From positions 1-9,902 of the forward strand of contig BTUV01000102.1 in assembly GCA_045863035.1 (NCBI GenBank): a DNA stretch of 9,902 bases. Reading direction: 5' to 3'. The position numbers were made by a program, and so were the translations under genes. The notes below the pieces were generated by a model. That model had not been told where the DNA came from, made no database searches, and saw nothing but the letters and a program-made list of their open reading frames with translations. Within the stretch, counting starts at the first letter, position 1, and every line of letters starts with the position of its first letter. The DNA is from H2-BAC3 sp045863035 (GTDB lineage Bacteria > Bacteroidota > Ignavibacteria > Ignavibacteriales > Ignavibacteriaceae). Of the stretch, positions 6,009 to 9,902 are shown in pieces.

Positions 6009-6039
6009 CAAATATAATTAATAACAACACAAAAACAAT
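6009..6039 (-). promoter_or_regulatory. Bacteroidota-type promoter of the kamA operon
   Basis: Minus strand: ATTG (6039-6036), a 19-base spacer, then TATATTTG (6016-6009). This fits the Bacteroidota primary sigma consensus TTTG-N19-TAnnTTTG with one mismatch in the -33 box. Transcription would start near 6003, giving a leader of about 45 bases to the ATA start, or about 215 to the GTG, which again favours the upstream start. Confidence 0.6.
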
Positions 6040-6042
6040 TTT

Positions 6043-6084
6043 TTAGAATTATGAAATATGAAGTATGAATTGAGAGTTGAAAAT
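6043..6084. repeat. 7-base-period array upstream of the kamA operon promoter
   Basis: Six heptamers in phase: TTAGAAT, TATGAAA, TATGAAG, TATGAAT, TGAGAGT, TGAAAAT. It lies just upstream of the kamA operon promoter. On the opposite strand it resembles the array at 2149-2183 that overlaps the end of the same operon. The sequence between this array and the next one (6085-6212) is of mixed composition, with no gene or convincing structure that I can see. Confidence 0.65.
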
Positions 6085-6212
6085 TTCCGGGTTCCCCGAA
6101 GGAAGGTTGGGCGCAAAAACACCAGGCCGCATTGTTCCCAATAAATCGTACAGACGGAGAAAATTCCATCTCAAACGAAAATCCCGATTACTGAAGACAG
6201 ATTTTAATCAAT

Positions 6213-6288
6213 TGTACATTGTTCATTGTAAATTGTACATTGTAAATTGAACATTCTCTTTACTCAATACTACTTACTAATTACAAAT
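6213..6288. repeat. 7-base-period array running into the recG stop
   Basis: Six perfect-phase heptamers (TGTACAT, TGTTCAT, TGTAAAT, TGTACAT, TGTAAAT, TGAACAT; 6213-6254), a 6-base TCTCTT slip, then TACTCAA, TACTACT, TACTAAT, TACAAAT (6261-6288), the last reaching the recG stop codon (6288-6290). The order of unit types, TGTAAAT-type then TACTAAT-type with a C/T-rich break, is the same as in the array at 2005-2074. The two share 18 identical bases. Confidence 0.75.
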
Positions 6289-8489
6289 TAAGCTATGTGT
6301 GCATAGCGCAGTGATTCTGAATAGTGCGCGCGGAGGTGCGATTTTATTGGGTGAAACTGCGGATGCTGAAGCTGTGGGTCTGTTGCAATTATTTCAAACG
6401 CGTCCCGTTGTGCGTTGATGAGGATTTCCGTGTCTTCGGTCAGCACAGCATATTTCAGTTCCGGGTAACCGCTCTGTCTGATGCCAAATATATCGCCAGG
6501 ACCCCGGAGCTTCATATCAATATCTGCGATTTTAAATCCATCAGTGTGCTGAACCATTGCTTCAAGCCGGATTGCTGATTTAAATTTTTCCATCATCCAG
6601 GCGGGCATTCTGTCAATCTGACCGCGAAACCGTGTGGCCGCTGCTACATTCTCGTCTTTGGTAACCAGAATGCAATAGCCCTGCTTATCACTCCGCCCGA
6701 CCCTTCCGCGCAACTGATGAAGCTGCGAAAGCCCGAACCGGTGTGCTTCATTTATGATAATTATGTTTGCATCCGGAATGTCAATCCCAACTTCAATGAC
6801 GGTCGTTGCAAAAAGAATATCAAACTCTTTATCGGCAAATTTTTTCATGATGGATTCTTTTTCGCTCCATTTCATCCGGCCATGAACCAGTCCGGTGCGG
6901 CAGTCCTGCAGGTACGATGCTGAAAGTTCTGCGTAATTTTCTTCAGCCGCCTTTAAATCAAGTTTCTCTGACTCCTCAACCAGCGGATACACAATAAAGG
7001 TTTGATACCCCTCTTTAATTTTTTCTTTGGCAAACTCAAGAATGACCGGCAGACGGGAGTCTCCTCTCAGCGTTGTGTTAATCGGAATTCTGTTAGCAGG
7101 CATCTCATCAATCACCGAGTTATCAAGATCACCGTAAACAGTTAATGAAAGTGTGCGCGGTATTGGTGTGGCTGACATCACAAGAACATCGGGGTTTAAT
7201 CCTTTATTCATCAACCGCGCTCTCTGCACCACGCCAAACCGGTGTTGTTCATCAACTACAACCAGACCAAGCCGGTTAAAGAGTACTTCTTCTTCAAACA
7301 ATGCATGAGTTCCTATCACAATCCGCGAAGAACCGGTTGCAATTGCGTTCAGATGTTCGGTGCGAACAGATTTTTTCTGTCCGCCTATGAGCAATGAAAC
7401 ATGCAGATTTCGTTCCGGAAACATCTCCGTATAACGTTTAATCAACCTGCTGATGTTCTGATAGTGTTGATTTGCAAGGATTTCAGTTGGCGCCATCATT
7501 ACTGCCTGATATCCGTTATCAACCGCAAGAAACATTGCAAAGAGCGCAACAATTGTTTTTCCGCTCCCCACATCCCCCTGAAGAAGCCGGTTCATCGGCT
7601 TTGGCGTTAGCATATCACGAAAGATTTCACGCGATACTTTTTTCTGCGACTCGGTCAGTTCAAACGGAAGCGTTGTCATGAATTCCCTTATCATTGCAGT
7701 TTTATTTTCGAACTGTATGCCCGGCAGCTCTTCTTTTACATTCCTTTTTCTCATAGCGATAAGGATTTCAAGGTAAAACAGCTCTTCATACTTTAACCGC
7801 CTGTGACATTCATTTACCTCAGCCATGGACGAGGGATAGTGAACCCGGCGCACCAGTTCGTTTAACGGAAGAAATTTATATTTTTCAATAATTGACACGG
7901 GGAGCGTTTCTTCGATATATATTGCATATTGGTCAACCGCGGCGTTTGCCATCTTCCGCAGACTCATATCCCCGATATTCTTCTCTCTCAGCTCCTTAGG
8001 AAGCCGGTAAACCGGCAGTATTTTACCGGTATTATAGAACTGTTGTGTTTCATCTTCAGTTATTTTGTCATAGTCAGGGTGAGCAAACTGGATATTCCCG
8101 AATTTTGAAAACGCCGGCTTACCTGAAACAGCAAAGGTTTCACCAATCACAAATTTGTTAATGTGATACCGGACGCCCTGAAACCATACTCCCTCAAAAA
8201 AGCCCCCTTTGTCCCGGAAGTTGACCACGAGAATTTCCCTCCCCCCGAATCGCTTACTTTCTTTATTATACACCGTTCCGATGATGGTTACCTCAGAATC
8301 ATTCCCCTCGTGAATAAACTTTGCAAGCTGACTGCTTGTAAGAATAGTTGACCGGTCAAGATAACGGGCGGGAAAATAGAAAAGCATATCCCGTATCGTT
8401 TTAATCCCGATAGCAGCAAACGGTATTGCCCTTTTAGGTCCAATGCCCGGCAGGTACTGGATTGAGGAATCTAATCTGGCTAAGGACAT
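6288..8489 (-). CDS. recG: ATP-dependent DNA helicase RecG
   Basis: RecG is a monomeric superfamily 2 helicase that regresses stalled replication forks and processes recombination branches. The 733-aa protein has the N-terminal helix-hairpin-helix-like LPGIGPKRA (13-21) and an OB-fold wedge domain (about 65-160). The helicase motifs follow: Walker A GDVGSGKT (305-312), motif Ia MAPTEILANQH, DEQH box (413-416), SATPIPRTL (439-447), TTVIEVGIDIPDAN (562-575) and QLRGRVGR (592-599). The C-terminal RecG signature IADIDMKLRGPGDIFG (654-669) is present. It is about 40 residues longer than the E. coli protein, partly through a FRGQIDRMPAWMMEKFKSA stretch near 621-639. The ATG at 8487-8489 has no SD. 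It is divergent from prfA and appears monocistronic; its 3' end abuts a 7-base-period array, and no intrinsic terminator is visible. Confidence 0.97.
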   Translation of the reverse strand: MSLARLDSSIQYLPGIGPKRAIPFAAIGIKTIRDMLFYFPARYLDRSTILTSSQLAKFIHEGNDSEVTIIGTVYNKESKRFGGREILVVNFRDKGGFFEGVWFQGVRYHINKFVIGETFAVSGKPAFSKFGNIQFAHPDYDKITEDETQQFYNTGKILPVYRLPKELREKNIGDMSLRKMANAAVDQYAIYIEETLPVSIIEKYKFLPLNELVRRVHYPSSMAEVNECHRRLKYEELFYLEILIAMRKRNVKEELPGIQFENKTAMIREFMTTLPFELTESQKKVSREIFRDMLTPKPMNRLLQGDVGSGKTIVALFAMFLAVDNGYQAVMMAPTEILANQHYQNISRLIKRYTEMFPERNLHVSLLIGGQKKSVRTEHLNAIATGSSRIVIGTHALFEEEVLFNRLGLVVVDEQHRFGVVQRARLMNKGLNPDVLVMSATPIPRTLSLTVYGDLDNSVIDEMPANRIPINTTLRGDSRLPVILEFAKEKIKEGYQTFIVYPLVEESEKLDLKAAEENYAELSASYLQDCRTGLVHGRMKWSEKESIMKKFADKEFDILFATTVIEVGIDIPDANIIIINEAHRFGLSQLHQLRGRVGRSDKQGYCILVTKDENVAAATRFRGQIDRMPAWMMEKFKSAIRLEAMVQHTDGFKIADIDMKLRGPGDIFGIRQSGYPELKYAVLTEDTEILINAQRDAFEIIATDPQLQHPQFHPIKSHLRAHYSESLRYAHIA

Positions 8490-8762
8490 AGAATTTTATA
8501 TTTCATTACGTAATATAAATCCTGATCGCATGAAAATCTGTATGATCCGCGGGATGGAAAACACATTCCAAAATCCGGATTGAGCCATAATTTCTTCTTT
8601 GTGCCGCGCGGCGGATGATTTCTGATATATATAAAAGCCCCGGAACCAGAACCCTCTTTTTTACCGCAGCCCATGGGAAGAGGTGACCATGCATCCTCTC
8701 CTGAAATTAACCCCTGTTTTTTAAGTATATTTGCTCTGTAAATTATTGATTTTTATTGGCGC
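8490..8762. other. Divergent recG/prfA intergenic region
   Basis: This 273-base spacer should hold the promoters of both genes. It contains three short perfect or near-perfect palindromes: ATTACGTAAT (8505-8514), ATCCGCGGGAT (8545-8555) and GCCGCGCGGC (8603-8612). ATTACGTAAT, 16 bases before the recG start, is the best candidate for a protein-binding site. No clear recG promoter box was found. Small minus-strand reading frames here have no recognisable content. Confidence 0.4.
8726..8733 (+). promoter_or_regulatory. -7 promoter box of prfA
   Basis: TATATTTG, identical to the -7 box of the kamA operon and a full match to TAnnTTTG. It would place the transcription start near 8740 and give a leader of about 23 bases. 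The -33 region is weak: no TTTG lies 17-21 bases upstream. Confidence 0.45.
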
Positions 8763-9842
8763 ATGGATTTATTCGGTAAAATTTCCAAGATTAAAGAGAA
8801 GTATGACAGGATTACGGAGCAGCTTTCGGATCCCCAGAACCTTAACAATAACGAGAAGCTGATTCAGTTAAGCCGTGAGCGGAGTGATTTAACCCCTCTG
8901 ATTGAATCATTCGCTCGTTATACTAAGGTGATTAACGACATAACCGGCAACAAAGAGCTGATTCAGTCGGGCGATAAGGATTTTGCGGAAATAGCAGAGC
9001 AAGAGCTTGAAGCTCTTAACGAACAAAAAGACAAACTTGAGGAAGAACTGAAAATTCTTCTCCTGCCCAAAGATCCCAACGACAGTAACGATGTGATTAT
9101 GGAAATCCGCGCCGGTACAGGGGGTGATGAAGCTGCTCTGTTCGCCGGTGACCTCTTTAGAATGTACACCCGTTATTTTGAAACTCGCGGCTGGCGAACT
9201 GAGATTATTGATGTGAGCGATACAGGAATAGGCGGCTATAAAGAAATAGTTATGTCAGTCACCGGAGAAAATGTTTACGCTGATTTAAAATTTGAAAGCG
9301 GGGTTCACCGTGTGCAACGGGTTCCCGCTACGGAAGCAAACGGACGCGTGCACACCTCAGCCGCATCAGTTGCAGTTCTGCCGGAAGTTGAAGAAGTTCA
9401 GGTTGATATTAACCCTGCTGATCTCAAGATAGATGTTTACCGAAGCGGCGGCGCAGGAGGTCAGAACGTAAACAAAGTTGAAACTGCTATCCGCATAACA
9501 CACCTCCCCACCGGGTTAGTTGTGCAATGCCAGGATGAACGCTCGCAGTTAAAGAACCGTCAGAAAGCGATGAAGGTATTGCGCGCGCGGCTTTATGAGG
9601 CAAAGATGAAAGAGCAGAACAGCGAAATAGCCGCACAGAGAAAACTTATGGTGCGCAGCGGTGACCGGAGCGATAAGATCAGAACATATAACTTTCCCCA
9701 GAACAGAATAACTGACCACCGCATCGGGCTGACATTATATAACTTAGCCGGAGTAATAAACGGCGACCTCAGCGAAATGATTGAACAGCTCAAAATAGCT
9801 GACCGTACCGAACGGCTCAGGATGGATTTAGAGCTGGTGTAA
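8763..9842 (+). CDS. prfA: Peptide chain release factor 1 (RF1)
   Basis: RF1 recognises UAA and UAG stop codons in the ribosomal A site and triggers hydrolysis of peptidyl-tRNA. The 359-aa length is normal for the family. The N-terminal helical domain (about 1-105) precedes RAGTGGDEAALFAGDL (116-131). The codon-recognition tripeptide is PAT at 188-190 (the PxT of RF1; RF2 has SPF), and the catalytic GGQ is at 232-234 in SGGAGGQNVNKVETAIR. RF2 and RF-H are therefore excluded. No SD precedes the ATG, as is common in Bacteroidota. No hemK/prmC methyltransferase gene follows within the visible 60 bases. Confidence 0.98.
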   Translation: MDLFGKISKIKEKYDRITEQLSDPQNLNNNEKLIQLSRERSDLTPLIESFARYTKVINDITGNKELIQSGDKDFAEIAEQELEALNEQKDKLEEELKILLLPKDPNDSNDVIMEIRAGTGGDEAALFAGDLFRMYTRYFETRGWRTEIIDVSDTGIGGYKEIVMSVTGENVYADLKFESGVHRVQRVPATEANGRVHTSAASVAVLPEVEEVQVDINPADLKIDVYRSGGAGGQNVNKVETAIRITHLPTGLVVQCQDERSQLKNRQKAMKVLRARLYEAKMKEQNSEIAAQRKLMVRSGDRSDKIRTYNFPQNRITDHRIGLTLYNLAGVINGDLSEMIEQLKIADRTERLRMDLELV

Positions 9843-9858
9843 AATAAATTTTCCGGCT

Positions 9859-9883
9859 CCCTTCTCCTTTCCAAGGAGAAGGG
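9859..9883. repeat. Perfect 11-bp palindromic repeat after prfA
   Basis: CCCTTCTCCTT (9859-9869) pairs perfectly with AAGGAGAAGGG (9873-9883) around a 3-base loop. It is followed by GCTGGGGATGAGG rather than a U-run, so it is not a standard intrinsic terminator, though it could end or stabilise the prfA transcript. The form resembles dispersed palindromes common in many genomes. Confidence 0.6.
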
Positions 9884-9902
9884 CTGGGGATGAGGTTCGT
9901 TT

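Noticed and set aside
5975..6169. Minus-strand 64-codon reading frame
   Set aside because: Its second half translates a 7-base-period array and AT-rich leader; no domain, SD or codon bias. It lies across the promoter of the kamA operon.
8480..8694. Two overlapping minus-strand small reading frames upstream of recG
   Set aside because: They lie in the divergent promoter spacer, overlap each other in different frames and show no recognisable domain.
9859..9883. Intrinsic terminator of prfA
   Set aside because: No U-run follows the stem on either strand, so it was listed as a palindromic repeat.

Overview
The window reads as chromosomal DNA from a member of the Bacteroidota/Chlorobiota/Ignavibacteriota branch, with Ignavibacteria-like bacteria my best guess. 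The main evidence is promoter-like boxes of the Bacteroidota type (TAnnTTTG, seen as TATATTTG upstream of two transcription units), several starts with little Shine-Dalgarno signal, and low-complexity intergenic repeats. The taxon is an inference; no rRNA or other marker gene is present.

Layout: (1) 1-130, a cut-off GC hairpin and a short 9-base repeat remnant. (2) 129-1729, minus strand: a type IV toxin-antitoxin operon, AbiEi-like antitoxin then AbiEii-like nucleotidyltransferase toxin, joined by an ATGA overlap. Upstream (1739-1852) lie two copies of a 41-bp inverted repeat set 73 bp apart, a probable autoregulatory operator. (3) 1853-2176, non-coding: a 9-base-period array, two 7-base-period arrays and an intrinsic terminator. 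(4) 2177-5956, minus strand: a tight four-gene operon, read ATP-grasp ligase A, ATP-grasp ligase B, GNAT acetyltransferase, lysine 2,3-aminomutase (KamA). It has a Bacteroidota-type promoter upstream and the terminator at 2075-2113 at its end. (5) 5957-6287, leader plus two more 7-base-period arrays. (6) 6288-8489, minus strand, recG. (7) 8490-8762, divergent spacer. (8) 8763-9842, plus strand, prfA (RF1), followed by a dispersed-type palindrome.

The most interesting unit is the KamA operon. KamA keeps the two aspartates that mark lysine specificity, so it should make beta-lysine. The acetyltransferase and the two paralogous D-Ala-D-Ala-ligase-like enzymes then suggest that beta-lysine is acetylated and/or joined to other amino or carboxylic acids to give a small beta-peptide-like metabolite, perhaps an osmolyte. 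That product is inferred and I know of no experimental description. The first gene has no ordinary start codon at its true N-terminus: conserved coding sequence runs about 56 codons upstream of the first GTG, with an SD-like GGAG in front of an ATA codon.

A second theme is intergenic: four short arrays with a strict 7-base period and one with a 9-base period. Two of the 7-base arrays run into the stop codons of kamA and recG, and two arrays share an 18-bp identical core 4 kb apart.
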